Shown here piece by piece: positions 36,798 to 44,886 of a stretch of DNA of 64,000 nt; positions within the stretch are counted from its first letter, which is position 1; every line of letters starts with the position of its first letter. The notes below the pieces were generated by a model. It saw nothing but the letters and a program-made list of their open reading frames with translations. It was not told where the DNA came from and ran no database searches. The position numbers and the translations under genes are program-made. The DNA lies in NCBI GenBank assembly GCA_021654635.1, contig AP025179.1:6076001-6140000 (forward strand), given 5' to 3'. Source of the stretch: Mycobacterium kiyosense (GTDB taxonomy: Bacteria; Actinomycetota; Actinomycetes; Mycobacteriales; Mycobacteriaceae).

Positions 36798-37706
36798 TCA
36801 ACCGCCAGAGTTCGCGCATAGCGCGGCGCGCGCCAGCGTCTGCTCGGCCATCTTCACGTGCGCTGCGTCCACCAGCACGCCGTTCACCCCGACCGCACCC
36901 CGGCCGTTCGACTCCGCTTCCCGGTACGCCGCGACATTGCGTTGCGCCAAGGCGATCTCGTCGGCGGTGGGCGCATACACCTCGTTGGCGACCGGTACCT
37001 GCCCGGGATGAATCGCCCACTTGCCGGTGTATCCCATCAGCGACGCCCGGCGTGCATCGCGCTCGTAACCGGTCAGATCGCGAAAGTCGGGGTAGGGCGC
37101 GTCGATCGCTTCGATACCGGCGATGCGCGCCGCGACGATCACCTTGCTACGCGCGTACTGCCAGAAATCGCCGGGGTAGTCGCCGAGCGGGACGAAGTTG
37201 GTGTCCACCCGGGCGCCCTGGGACAGCGAGAAGTCGCCGACCCCGAAGATCAGCGCGTCCAGCCGCGGGCTGGCGGCCGCGATGGCTTCGGCGTTGGCCA
37301 GGCCCTCGACCTCCTCGATCAGCACCTCGAGCCGAATCTGCCTGTCGAGTAACAGTTTTGCTTCAAGCTGGGTGAGCAGCACGTCCACCCACCACACGTC
37401 GCGGGCGGTGCGCGCCTTGGGGATGATGACGGTGTCCAGGTTGGCGCCGGCCTTGGTCACCACCTCGATCAGGTCGTCGTGACACCAGGGGGTGTCCAGG
37501 CCGTTGATCCGGATCGCGCGAGCCGTGCGGCCCCAATCGATCTCGTTGAGCGCTGCGATCGCCTTGGATCGAGCCGACTCCTTGCAGGCCACAGGCACCG
37601 CATCCTCGAGGTCGAGAAACACCAGGTCGGCGCCGCAGCCGGCGGCCTTGTCGAACATGTCGTCGTTGCTCGCGGGTACCGCCAGCTCGGAACGGCGCAG
37701 TGTCAC
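36798..37706 (-). CDS. HpcH/HpaI aldolase / CitE-like CoA-ester lyase
   Basis: 302 residues: RRSELAVPASNDDMFDKAAG, DLVFLDLEDAVPV with metal-binding acidic residues, RINGLDTPW, LEVLIEEVEGLANAEAI, and SLMGYTGKWAIHPGQV. CitE-like proteins cleave or form malyl-CoA-type esters. The GTG at 37706 has GAGGAG upstream. Clustered with a class III CoA-transferase, so a CoA-activated acid is probably the substrate. Confidence 0.88.
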   Translation of the reverse strand: MTLRRSELAVPASNDDMFDKAAGCGADLVFLDLEDAVPVACKESARSKAIAALNEIDWGRTARAIRINGLDTPWCHDDLIEVVTKAGANLDTVIIPKARTARDVWWVDVLLTQLEAKLLLDRQIRLEVLIEEVEGLANAEAIAAASPRLDALIFGVGDFSLSQGARVDTNFVPLGDYPGDFWQYARSKVIVAARIAGIEAIDAPYPDFRDLTGYERDARRASLMGYTGKWAIHPGQVPVANEVYAPTADEIALAQRNVAAYREAESNGRGAVGVNGVLVDAAHVKMAEQTLARAALCANSGG

Positions 37707-37719
37707 TTGTTCTCCTCCC

Positions 37720-38904
37720 TCACAGCACACCGTTGGCGTGCAGATCGTCAATCTCGTTGCGGCTCAGCCCGAGTAGTTCGCCGTACACCTCGTCGTTGTG
37801 CTCGCCGAGGCGTGGGCCCAGCTGCCGTACCGCGCCGGGGGCCGCGGAGAACCGGGGCACCGGCGCCTGTACCGTCACCGGCCCTAGTTCGGTGTCGTCG
37901 ACCGAGACGAACACGCCCCGGTGGGCAAGCTGCTCGTCGCGCACCAGATCGGTGATGTCGTAGACGGGTGCGGCGGCCACCTCGTGCGCTTCGAACACCT
38001 CCATCGCCTGCGAAAGTGTCTTACCGGCAACCCAATCCGCCACCACCGCGTCGACCTCGCGGGCGCGGGCGAGTCTGCGCTGCGGATCGGAGAAGTCGGC
38101 GTCGTGCACCAGGTCGTCGCGTCCGATCGCCCGGAACACCCGAAGGGCCAGCGCCGGCGAGCTTCCCGACATCGCCAGCCAGCGGCCGTCGGCGGTGCGA
38201 TAGGTGTTGCGCGGCGCGGAGATGTCCCAGCGGTTGCCGGACCGCTCGGGCACCAGGCCGAGTTGGTCGTAGCCCAGCAGCGTCTGCTCCAGCAATCGGG
38301 CCAGCGGATCGATGAGGTTGACGTCGATCAATTGGCCCGGCCCACCGTGTACGTCGCGGTGGTACAGCGCCATCATCACCGCGTATGCGGCATTCAGCGA
38401 TGCGACCCCGTCGGCCAGCATGAACGGCGGCAGCGTCGGCGGCCCGCCGGCCTGGCCGGTGATGTGGGCGAAGCCGCTCATCGCCTCGCCCAGAGTGCCG
38501 AACCCGGGCCGCTCGCTCTTGGGCCCGGTCAACCCGTATCCGGTGATGTGCAGCATGACGATTCGGTCGTTGACCCCGCGCAGGCTCTGATAGTCCAGCC
38601 CCCACTTGCGCAACGTCTGTGGCCGGGTGTTGAAGATCGCGACGTCGGCGTGCCGCACCAGTCGGCGCACCAGCTCCTGGCCGGCGCTGCAGCGCAGGTC
38701 CAGCGTGATCGATTTCTTGTTGCGCGAGATGGACTTCCACATCAGGCCGACGCCGTCGCGCTGGTTGCCCCAGGAGCGGATGGGGTCGCCGTTACGCGGG
38801 TCCTCCACCTTGATCACCTCGGCGCCGAACTCGCCCAGATAGGTGGCGACCAGCGGCGCGGCCGCCAAGGTGGCCAGGTCGAGCACCCGCAGGCCGTCAA
38901 GCAT
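37720..38904 (-). CDS. Class III (CaiB/BaiF-type) CoA-transferase
   Basis: 394 residues: MLDGLRVLDLATLAAAPLVA, YLGEFGAEVIKVEDPRNGDP, WKSISRNKKSITLDL, FMLADGVASLNAAYAV with the likely catalytic Asp. Moves CoA between carboxylic acids. Start overlaps the upstream monooxygenase stop by 8 bp; the CitE-like gene follows after 13 bp. Confidence 0.9.
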   Translation of the reverse strand: MLDGLRVLDLATLAAAPLVATYLGEFGAEVIKVEDPRNGDPIRSWGNQRDGVGLMWKSISRNKKSITLDLRCSAGQELVRRLVRHADVAIFNTRPQTLRKWGLDYQSLRGVNDRIVMLHITGYGLTGPKSERPGFGTLGEAMSGFAHITGQAGGPPTLPPFMLADGVASLNAAYAVMMALYHRDVHGGPGQLIDVNLIDPLARLLEQTLLGYDQLGLVPERSGNRWDISAPRNTYRTADGRWLAMSGSSPALALRVFRAIGRDDLVHDADFSDPQRRLARAREVDAVVADWVAGKTLSQAMEVFEAHEVAAAPVYDITDLVRDEQLAHRGVFVSVDDTELGPVTVQAPVPRFSAAPGAVRQLGPRLGEHNDEVYGELLGLSRNEIDDLHANGVL

Positions 38905-40243
38905 TGGCGCCGACGGGTCGTTGCAACCCGAGGTGACCCCGCAGCGTCGACGACTCGTACGCGCTACGGAACAACCCGCGTCGTTGCAGCTCCGGAACCA
39001 CCATCCGTACCACGTCCTCGAACGCGCCGGGCAGATGCGTTGCGGCCAAGACGAATCCGTCGCAGGCACCGCTTTCGAACCAGTCGGCCATCTGGTCGGC
39101 GACCTGCTCACCGGTGCCGACGAACCGCGGCCCCTGCAGCAAGGTGGCGCGGTGGCCGGCGAGATCGCGCACCGTGACCGTGTCGCCGCCGATATGCGTG
39201 CGCAGATTCTGCACCAGGCCCCGGATTCCCGAGACCGATGCGATCAGATCGTCGGTAACCGGATCGTCCAGATCGTGTTGAGCGAAGTCGTAATTCATCA
39301 ACTCCGACAACAGGGTGAGCGAGGCCATCGGGTGCACCAGGTCGTTGAGGAACATCGCCTCGCGGTCCTTGGCGTGCGACTCCGATTCCCCCACCACCGC
39401 GTAGGCCATCGGGCAGATACGGACCGCGCCCGGATCGCGTCCGGCAGCGGCGATGCGGTCCTTCTGGTCGGCGTAGTGGCTGCAGGCCACTTCGATTCCC
39501 GGGTCGCCGGTGAAGATCAATTCCGCCCAGCGCGAGGCGAATTCGCGCCCGCGGCCCGAAGAGCCGGCCTGAATGATGACCGGCCGTCCCTGCGGGGAGC
39601 GGGGCACCGTCAGGGGCCCGCGCGCCGCGAAGTACTGCCCGACGTGGCCTAGCTCGTGCACCTTTGCCGGATCGGCGTAGTGACCCGTCGCGCGGTCGTG
39701 CAGTACGGCGTCGTCCTCCCAGGTGTCCCAGAGTCCGGTGACCACGTCCATGAATTCGTCGGCACGGTCGTAGCGTTCGTCGTGACCGAGGTGGGCCTCG
39801 ACGCCGAAGTTCTGCGCCTCGCTGTCGTTGACCGAGGTGACGACGTTCCAGGCGGCCCGCCCGGCCGACAGGTGGTCCAGCGACGCGAAGGTGCGGGCGA
39901 CGTGGAACGGCGCATAGTAGGTGGTCGAATAGGTGGCGCCGAGTCCGATGTGCGAGGTCGCCTGGGCCAGTATCCCCAGCACCACGCCCAGGTCCAGCTT
40001 GACCGGCCGGGCACCGTACTGGACGGCCTCGGCCACCGAGTTGCCGTATACCCCGGGCATCGCCAACCGGTCGTCGAAGAACATCAGGTCGAAGCAGCCT
40101 TCTTCGAGCTGACGGCCGATCTTGGCGTAGTAGGACGCGTCGAGGTACCGGTGCTCGGTCGCGGGGTGTCGCCAGGATCCGGCGTACACCGAAGTGCTGC
40201 CCGCCTGCATGAAGGCGACGAGGGACATCTTGTCGGTTCGCAT
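38897..40243 (-). CDS. NtaA/SnaA/DszA-type FMN-dependent monooxygenase
   Basis: 448 residues from ATG 40243 (ATG 40261 is an alternative). Luciferase-like barrel: GCFDLMFFDDRLAMPGVYGN, HIGLGATYSTTYYAPFHVAR, GRAAWNVVTSVNDSEAQNFG, VIIQAGSSGRGREFASRWAE. Uses FMNH2 supplied by a separate reductase to oxidise sulfur-, nitrogen- or aromatic compounds. First gene of a catabolic operon divergent from GntR. Confidence 0.9.
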   Translation of the reverse strand: MRTDKMSLVAFMQAGSTSVYAGSWRHPATEHRYLDASYYAKIGRQLEEGCFDLMFFDDRLAMPGVYGNSVAEAVQYGARPVKLDLGVVLGILAQATSHIGLGATYSTTYYAPFHVARTFASLDHLSAGRAAWNVVTSVNDSEAQNFGVEAHLGHDERYDRADEFMDVVTGLWDTWEDDAVLHDRATGHYADPAKVHELGHVGQYFAARGPLTVPRSPQGRPVIIQAGSSGRGREFASRWAELIFTGDPGIEVACSHYADQKDRIAAAGRDPGAVRICPMAYAVVGESESHAKDREAMFLNDLVHPMASLTLLSELMNYDFAQHDLDDPVTDDLIASVSGIRGLVQNLRTHIGGDTVTVRDLAGHRATLLQGPRFVGTGEQVADQMADWFESGACDGFVLAATHLPGAFEDVVRMVVPELQRRGLFRSAYESSTLRGHLGLQRPVGANA

Positions 40244-40257
40244 GGTTCGGAAATCTA

Positions 40258-40306
40258 ACACCTGATATTTCAGATTTCAAATGTTAGATTCTCGATTTGA
40301 TATGCT
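40258..40306. promoter_or_regulatory. AT-rich divergent promoter of monooxygenase and GntR genes
   Basis: Unusually AT-rich for this genome. ATTTCAAAT is a small palindrome within it. TATGCT at 40301-40306 is followed by six bases and the GntR ATG, a leaderless arrangement. Likely GntR operator region. Confidence 0.5.
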
Positions 40307-40312
40307 GCCTCG

Positions 40313-40957
40313 ATGGCAGCGATCGACATCTCCGGCACCGTGCGCGAGCGCGCCGCCCGGGAACTGCGTGACCGCATCCTGACCGGCACCATCCCCGCCG
40401 GGGCGCGTCTGGACCTCGACGCCATCACCGAGGAATTCGCCACCAGTCGCACCCCGGTGCGCGAAGCCCTGCTTGAGCTGTCTTTCGAGGGCCTGGTCCG
40501 CGTCGCGCCGCGCAGCGGAGTCACGGTGATCGGGATCAGCCCGGAAGACGTGCTGGACAGCTTCACCATCCTGGGGGTGCTGACCGGCCAGGCGGCGGCC
40601 TGGGCCGCCCAGCGCGTGGAACCGGACGAGTTGGCGATGCTGCGCGAACTGGCCGCCGACGTCGCGTCGAGGTCCGGTGACGACAGCATCGGCGAGGCGA
40701 ACTGGCACTTCCACCAGAAGATCCACCGGGCCGCGCACTCGCCCCGGCTGATGGCCCAGATCAAACAGGCGGCGCGGGTGGTGCCCACCAACTTCCTGAC
40801 GCTGTTCCCCGACCACGAGAAGCACTCACTCGATGACCACGAGGCGCTGCTCGACGCGTTCGCCGACAAGGACGCCGAGCGTGCCCGCGCCATCGCCGAA
40901 CGGCATGTGCTGGATGCCGGGCGCTCCCTGGCGGAGTGGCTGGAACAGCGCGGCTGA
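40313..40957 (+). CDS. GntR-family regulator, FCD subfamily
   Basis: 214 residues. N-terminal winged HTH: AARELRDRILTGTIPAGARL, ITEEFATSRTPVREALLELS, GLVRVAPRSGVTV. C-terminal helical FCD domain with metal/ligand His in NWHFHQKIHRAAHS and ERHVLD. Divergent from the monooxygenase/CoA-transferase/lyase operon, which it probably represses until an organic acid binds. Confidence 0.92.
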   Translation: MAAIDISGTVRERAARELRDRILTGTIPAGARLDLDAITEEFATSRTPVREALLELSFEGLVRVAPRSGVTVIGISPEDVLDSFTILGVLTGQAAAWAAQRVEPDELAMLRELAADVASRSGDDSIGEANWHFHQKIHRAAHSPRLMAQIKQAARVVPTNFLTLFPDHEKHSLDDHEALLDAFADKDAERARAIAERHVLDAGRSLAEWLEQRG

Positions 40958-40979
40958 GCCCGCGTCCAGCGGCGCTGAT

Positions 40980-41001
40980 GTAGCACAAGACGTGCTACGT
41001 T
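40980..41001 (+). promoter_or_regulatory. Toxin-antitoxin promoter with overlapping operator
   Basis: Perfect 7-bp inverted repeat GTAGCAC-AAGAC-GTGCTAC at 40980-40998. The -10 box TACGTT (40996-41001) overlaps it and lies six bases before ATG 41008, so the transcript is probably leaderless. Typical antitoxin autoregulation site. Confidence 0.6.
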
Positions 41002-41007
41002 GGCTGG

Positions 41008-41286
41008 ATGGAGGTCATCGGGGTCCGTGAACTGCGACAACATGCATCGCGGTACCTCGCGCGGGTCGAGGCCGGCGAGGAGCTGGGCGTTGCCAATCAC
41101 GGGCGCCTGGTTGCCCGCCTCGTACCGGTTGCGCAAGCGACGCGGTCCCGCACCGCCCTGATAGATGCGGGACTGCTACTCCCGGCCCGCAGCCCGGAAA
41201 ATCTGTACGACCCCGCCGGCACATCGCCGCCGAGCGAAAAGCGCACACTGTCGGACGTTCTCGAAGAAATGCGCGACGAGCAGTGA
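41008..41286 (+). CDS. Phd/YefM-type antitoxin (VapB-like)
   Basis: 92 residues: [39 protein letters not shown] is the N-terminal DNA-binding fold; the C-terminal tail [15 protein letters not shown] should bind the toxin. Stop overlaps the toxin start (GTGA). The palindrome over its promoter fits self-repression. Confidence 0.88.
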   Translation: MEVIGVRELRQHASRYLARVEAGEELGVANHGRLVARLVPVAQATRSRTALIDAGLLLPARSPENLYDPAGTSPPSEKRTLSDVLEEMRDEQ

Positions 41287-41687
41287 TCTACCTGGACACC
41301 TCGGCCCTGACGAAACTGCTCATCGCCGAGGCTGAGACGGCTGCACTGCGAGCGTGGCTCAACGCCCAGCACGAGCGGGGCGAGCACGCAGCGACCAGCA
41401 CGCTGGGCCGCATCGAGTTGATGCGAGCCGTTTACAGGTACGCAGCGACTGAGTACGTCGGGCGGGCCCGCTATCTGCTGGACGGCCTTGACATGGTCAC
41501 GCTCAGCGCACCTGTGTTGACCGCAGCGGAGACCATCGGTCCGCCTACGCTGCGTTCGCTCGACGCGATCCACCTGGCGGCTGCTGCGCAACTCAAGCAG
41601 GAGCTGACGGCTTTCGTCACTTACGACCGGCGTTTGTTGGCGGGCTGCCACGACGTCGGGATTCCGGCGATATCGCCCGGCTCATGA
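41283..41687 (+). CDS. PIN-domain toxin (VapC-like RNase)
   Basis: 134 residues. Acidic metal site: Asp in [13 protein letters not shown], Glu in [10 protein letters not shown], Asp in [10 protein letters not shown] and Asp in FVTYDRRLL, all four present. Cleaves RNA, often tRNA, when free of antitoxin. Coupled to the antitoxin by a 4-bp overlap. No sign of decay. Confidence 0.9.
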   Translation: MIYLDTSALTKLLIAEAETAALRAWLNAQHERGEHAATSTLGRIELMRAVYRYAATEYVGRARYLLDGLDMVTLSAPVLTAAETIGPPTLRSLDAIHLAAAAQLKQELTAFVTYDRRLLAGCHDVGIPAISPGS

Positions 41688-41846
41688 AAGTTGTTGCGGG
41701 GCGGCAACGGTATGGCTAAGGTATGGCTAACATCAGCGAAATCCGTTGTGCAGAACCGGTATACCGCAAGCGCAGTCATCCAAAGACCACATTCGTCCAG
41801 CGGCGGCTCAAAAGCCTCGGATAGCCGACGGATTCTCGGGTTGAAC

Positions 41847-41871
41847 TTTTCTCCCCGATCGGGGGAGAAAA
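41847..41871. terminator. Strong hairpin in the 400-bp gap between toxin and AraC genes
   Basis: TTTTCTCCCC (41847-41856) pairs perfectly with GGGGAGAAAA (41862-41871) around GATCG. A 10-bp stem with flanking A/T could terminate transcription in both directions. The rest of 41688-42087 holds a direct repeat (TATGGCTAA twice near 41711-41730) and TAATAT at 42044-42049, a possible -10 for AraC; I see no gene. Confidence 0.5.
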
Positions 41872-42087
41872 ACCCGCCCGCGCAATCGTCGGCATGGAAC
41901 CCAAACCTGGCCCCAAGATTCTCAAAGACGTTGCTGATAAGCACTTTTCGGCAACAACATGACGAGCTGCCAGCCGGGGGACCGGGTGCAAACGGGCGTT
42001 GCCACGGCCCTACGAAGACCCGTGACAGCCGGTCAGATCTGGTTAATATCGCCTTCCACGGTACCGACGAGGGCAAGGCTGCAGCTC

Positions 42088-42984
42088 GTGAGTCAAGGAT
42101 TCGCACAGGTCATCACCGCCGGCGAACGCGCGGGCAACCCGGTCCAGATGCGGCGCCGGCGCCTGGGCTCGATGAGCTTCGACGAGCTGGAACTCGACTC
42201 CGAAATCCGCTACCGGATGGCACCGTTGGACCGGATCGTCTTGACCCGGGTTCGCACCGGCTATTTGGAGCTGGACCGGGCCGGCGGTCAGACCGAAGTC
42301 CTGACACCCCAGGACCAGGTGGTCGCCCTGCCCACCGAGGACCTGACGGTGGGGATGCGGGGCAGCTACGAGATGGTGACGTTCCAGACTGCGGATCTGA
42401 CCAAGGTGGCCGTCAGGTGCGCCGCGGACGGTGAACCCGTTCGATTGCTGTCCAGCCGCCCGGTGTCGGCGGCGACCGCCCGGCAACTCAGCTCGCTGAT
42501 CGACTATCTACGCGACCACGTGCTCAGCCAGCCCGAGGCGTGCGATTCACCGGCGATCGCCAGCAACGCCGCGGCACTGCTGGCCGCCTGCGTGCTGAAC
42601 ACCTTTCCCAGCAATGTGTCGGCCAAGGCCGACCCGCTCGACCCGATCAAGTCCAGCCTGGTGCGCCGCGCCGTGGCGTTCATCGACGAGCGCGCGGACA
42701 CCGACCTGTCCCTCGACGACATCGCCGCCGCCATCCACGTGACGCCGCGCGGGCTGCAGCACATGTTCCGTCGCCAGCTGGGCTGCACGCCGATCGGCTA
42801 TCTGCGCCGGGTTCGCCTCAGTCGCGCGCACGAGGAACTGTCGGACGCCGATCCCGCGACCGTCTCGGTATCGGCGGTCGCCGCACGCTGGGGATTCGCT
42901 CATGGCGGGCGGTTCGCGGCCTACTACCGGCAGCATTACGGTCAGCACCCGCGCGTGACGCTGCACGGCCAATCGTCTAAGTAA
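42088..42984 (+). CDS. AraC/XylS-family regulator
   Basis: About 298 residues from GTG 42088; the upstream start is uncertain. N-terminal cupin-like domain (LDSEIRYRMAPLDRIVL). The C-terminal double HTH is FIDERADTDLSLDDIAAAIH, VTPRGLQHMFRRQLGCTPIG and YLRRVRLSRAHEELSDA, ending HYGQHPRVTLHG. A free-standing activator; targets unknown. It could correspond to the AraC gene Rv3736 located near tgs2 in M. tuberculosis, but that is only positional. Confidence 0.85.
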   Translation: MSQGFAQVITAGERAGNPVQMRRRRLGSMSFDELELDSEIRYRMAPLDRIVLTRVRTGYLELDRAGGQTEVLTPQDQVVALPTEDLTVGMRGSYEMVTFQTADLTKVAVRCAADGEPVRLLSSRPVSAATARQLSSLIDYLRDHVLSQPEACDSPAIASNAAALLAACVLNTFPSNVSAKADPLDPIKSSLVRRAVAFIDERADTDLSLDDIAAAIHVTPRGLQHMFRRQLGCTPIGYLRRVRLSRAHEELSDADPATVSVSAVAARWGFAHGGRFAAYYRQHYGQHPRVTLHGQSSK

Positions 42985-43050
42985 GACTCCCGCATCCGGG
43001 GGCGCCGGCCGAACCAGGCGCGCGCCTGCCCCCGCTTGTCCCGCCGCTCC

Positions 43051-43655
43051 TCATCGTCCTCTGGTCAGCCCGGCCGCAAAGGTATTGACGAGTTCGTTGA
43101 TGATGTCGGCCTCGCTGCGGCCGGCGGTCGCCTCTTCGTTCAGGGCCAGGGCCGTGACCGCAGCGAACACGATCCGCACCGCGATATGCGGGTCGTAGCC
43201 GTAACCGTGCCGCCGTGCGATCTCGGCCGTCAGCTGCTCAAGGCGGTCCAGCACCGGGGGTTACGTGTGCACCGAACGGATCGGTGCTCAGTGCGCGGAA
43301 CAATGCCCGGTTGGTGCGTACCAGAGTCCACAACCCCCTCGACGTAGACCCGCATCATCTGGTGAGGTTCGTCGCCCAACGCGACCACGTGCTGCCATTC
43401 GACCAGCTGCTGCTCGGCCAGCGCCTCGAAGGGCTGCAACACCGCGGCGGCGAACAGCTGCTGTTTGGACGCGAAGTGGTTGAACAGAAGTTGTTCGGTG
43501 ACGGTCGCCCGCTCGGCGATCTCCCGGGTCGTCGCGTGGAAACCTTTGGCCGCGAACATCTCTCGTGCGGCATCGAGCATCAGCACCTTGACCTCGGACG
43601 CGGACCTGCGGCGGCGGACATTATTGGTATGCGCCATCTTGAAATTCCCAACCAT
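43051..43655 (-). pseudogene. TetR-family regulator, two frameshifts
   Basis: N-terminal HTH: MLDAAREMFAAKGFHATTRE, IAERATVTEQLLFNHFASKQ. Shifts at C5 43334-43338 (correct: VEGLWTLVRTNRALFRALST) and G5 43256-43260 (correct: AHVTPVLDRLEQL). Removing one base from each gives exactly 200 residues. Start ATG 43655 or 43637. Divergent from a luciferase-like gene, with a palindromic operator between. Confidence 0.8.
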
Positions 43656-43662
43656 GCTGCAA

Positions 43663-43678
43663 TAGAGTGCTTACTCTA
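43663..43678. promoter_or_regulatory. TetR-type palindromic operator
   Basis: TAGAGT-GCTT-ACTCTA, a perfect 6-bp inverted repeat. It sits 7 bp before the TetR start and 26 bp before the monooxygenase start, so one dimer could repress both genes. Confidence 0.6.
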
Positions 43679-43704
43679 CAGCCCGTCGTCGAATCGAGCA
43701 GGCA

Positions 43705-44865
43705 ATGACGAATGTCGAGGTAGCCCTCAACTATTGGCCGAGCCGCTATCTGCCGCCCCAGGCCGGCGCTGACTTCGCCAAGCAGATCGAGGCGAGCGGC
43801 GTCGTCGACTGGTTCCAGACCTGGGACCAACTGGTCAGCTTCTTTCCGCAGGCGCTGTGGCGTCCGGATGTCACTCCCATGGCCAACCTCAGCGCCGACT
43901 GCGACTCGTACTACAACGCTGCAATGGTCGCATTGTTGGCTGCCGCCGCGACGAACACGCTGAACATCACGACCACCCTGGACGCGGTGCGCAACGGTCC
44001 CGCGGAACTGCTACAACAAATTCTCACGCTCTCGTCCGCGACGCCGGCCAAGGTGGCGCTCCAGTTGGCCGCGGGCGAGCTCAAGCAATGTAAGCCGTTC
44101 GGCTGGAAGCGATCCCAGGGCCTATCCCGGATGGAGGACATCTTCGCCATCGTGCGCAAACTGCTGTCCACCGATGGGCTGATCAGCCACGAGGGCAACC
44201 ATTGGAACTACTCGGGCGCATGGATCGGCGCCCACTTCCCCAAGGTCCCCGAGATCTGGGCCCTCGGCGGCGGCCCCCAGCTGATTGACATCGCGACCAC
44301 CCACGCCGACGGTTTCATCAGCATGGTGCCCAGCGCATTCAGCACACCGGAACAATGGGGAGAGCAAGTCGCCCAGATCGACGCTCAGCTGGAGCGCAAG
44401 GACCGCGACCCAGAGAAGTTCACCAACGGCTTCTGGCCGTTCGTCATCGCATACCGCAGCGACGACGAACGCGAACGCCTGCTCAACAGTCCGATCACCA
44501 AGTGGATGGCCGCGGTGTTCGGGCGACTGCACCACGGGGCCTGGCGCGACGAGGGCGAGCAGCTGATCTTCGAGGAGAACTGGCACTACGCGCTCAAAAT
44601 GCTGCCGCACCAGATGAGCGCGGCCGAGGTCGATGAGATCGTCGCCTCGGTAACGCCGTCCATGATCGAGAAGTCCTACATCATCGGCACCCCGGACGAG
44701 GTGGCCGCCGAACTCCAGAAGTACGTCGATGCGGGCGCCGACTACATCGCACCGAGCGACCTCGCTCCGGCGATTTTGCAGGCCGAGGAACAACCTCGCG
44801 CGCTCGAGACAATCCTGCAGGTCTGCGCTTGCCTCAAGGGTGCGGAACTACCCGCTGCGTCCTGA
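43705..44865 (+). CDS. Luciferase-like (LLM-class) monooxygenase/F420-type oxidoreductase
   Basis: 386 residues: MTNVEVALNYWPSRYLPPQA, VVDWFQTWDQLVSFFP, ALGGGPQLIDIATTHADGFI, SYIIGTPDEVAAELQKYVDAGADYI. TIM-barrel family using FMN or F420; the cofactor cannot be decided. Likely controlled by the divergent TetR gene. Its 3' end is 21 bp from the convergent PE_PGRS stop. Confidence 0.87.
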   Translation: MTNVEVALNYWPSRYLPPQAGADFAKQIEASGVVDWFQTWDQLVSFFPQALWRPDVTPMANLSADCDSYYNAAMVALLAAAATNTLNITTTLDAVRNGPAELLQQILTLSSATPAKVALQLAAGELKQCKPFGWKRSQGLSRMEDIFAIVRKLLSTDGLISHEGNHWNYSGAWIGAHFPKVPEIWALGGGPQLIDIATTHADGFISMVPSAFSTPEQWGEQVAQIDAQLERKDRDPEKFTNGFWPFVIAYRSDDERERLLNSPITKWMAAVFGRLHHGAWRDEGEQLIFEENWHYALKMLPHQMSAAEVDEIVASVTPSMIEKSYIIGTPDEVAAELQKYVDAGADYIAPSDLAPAILQAEEQPRALETILQVCACLKGAELPAAS

Positions 44866-44886
44866 GGATCGCCGCCGCGCCGTCCG

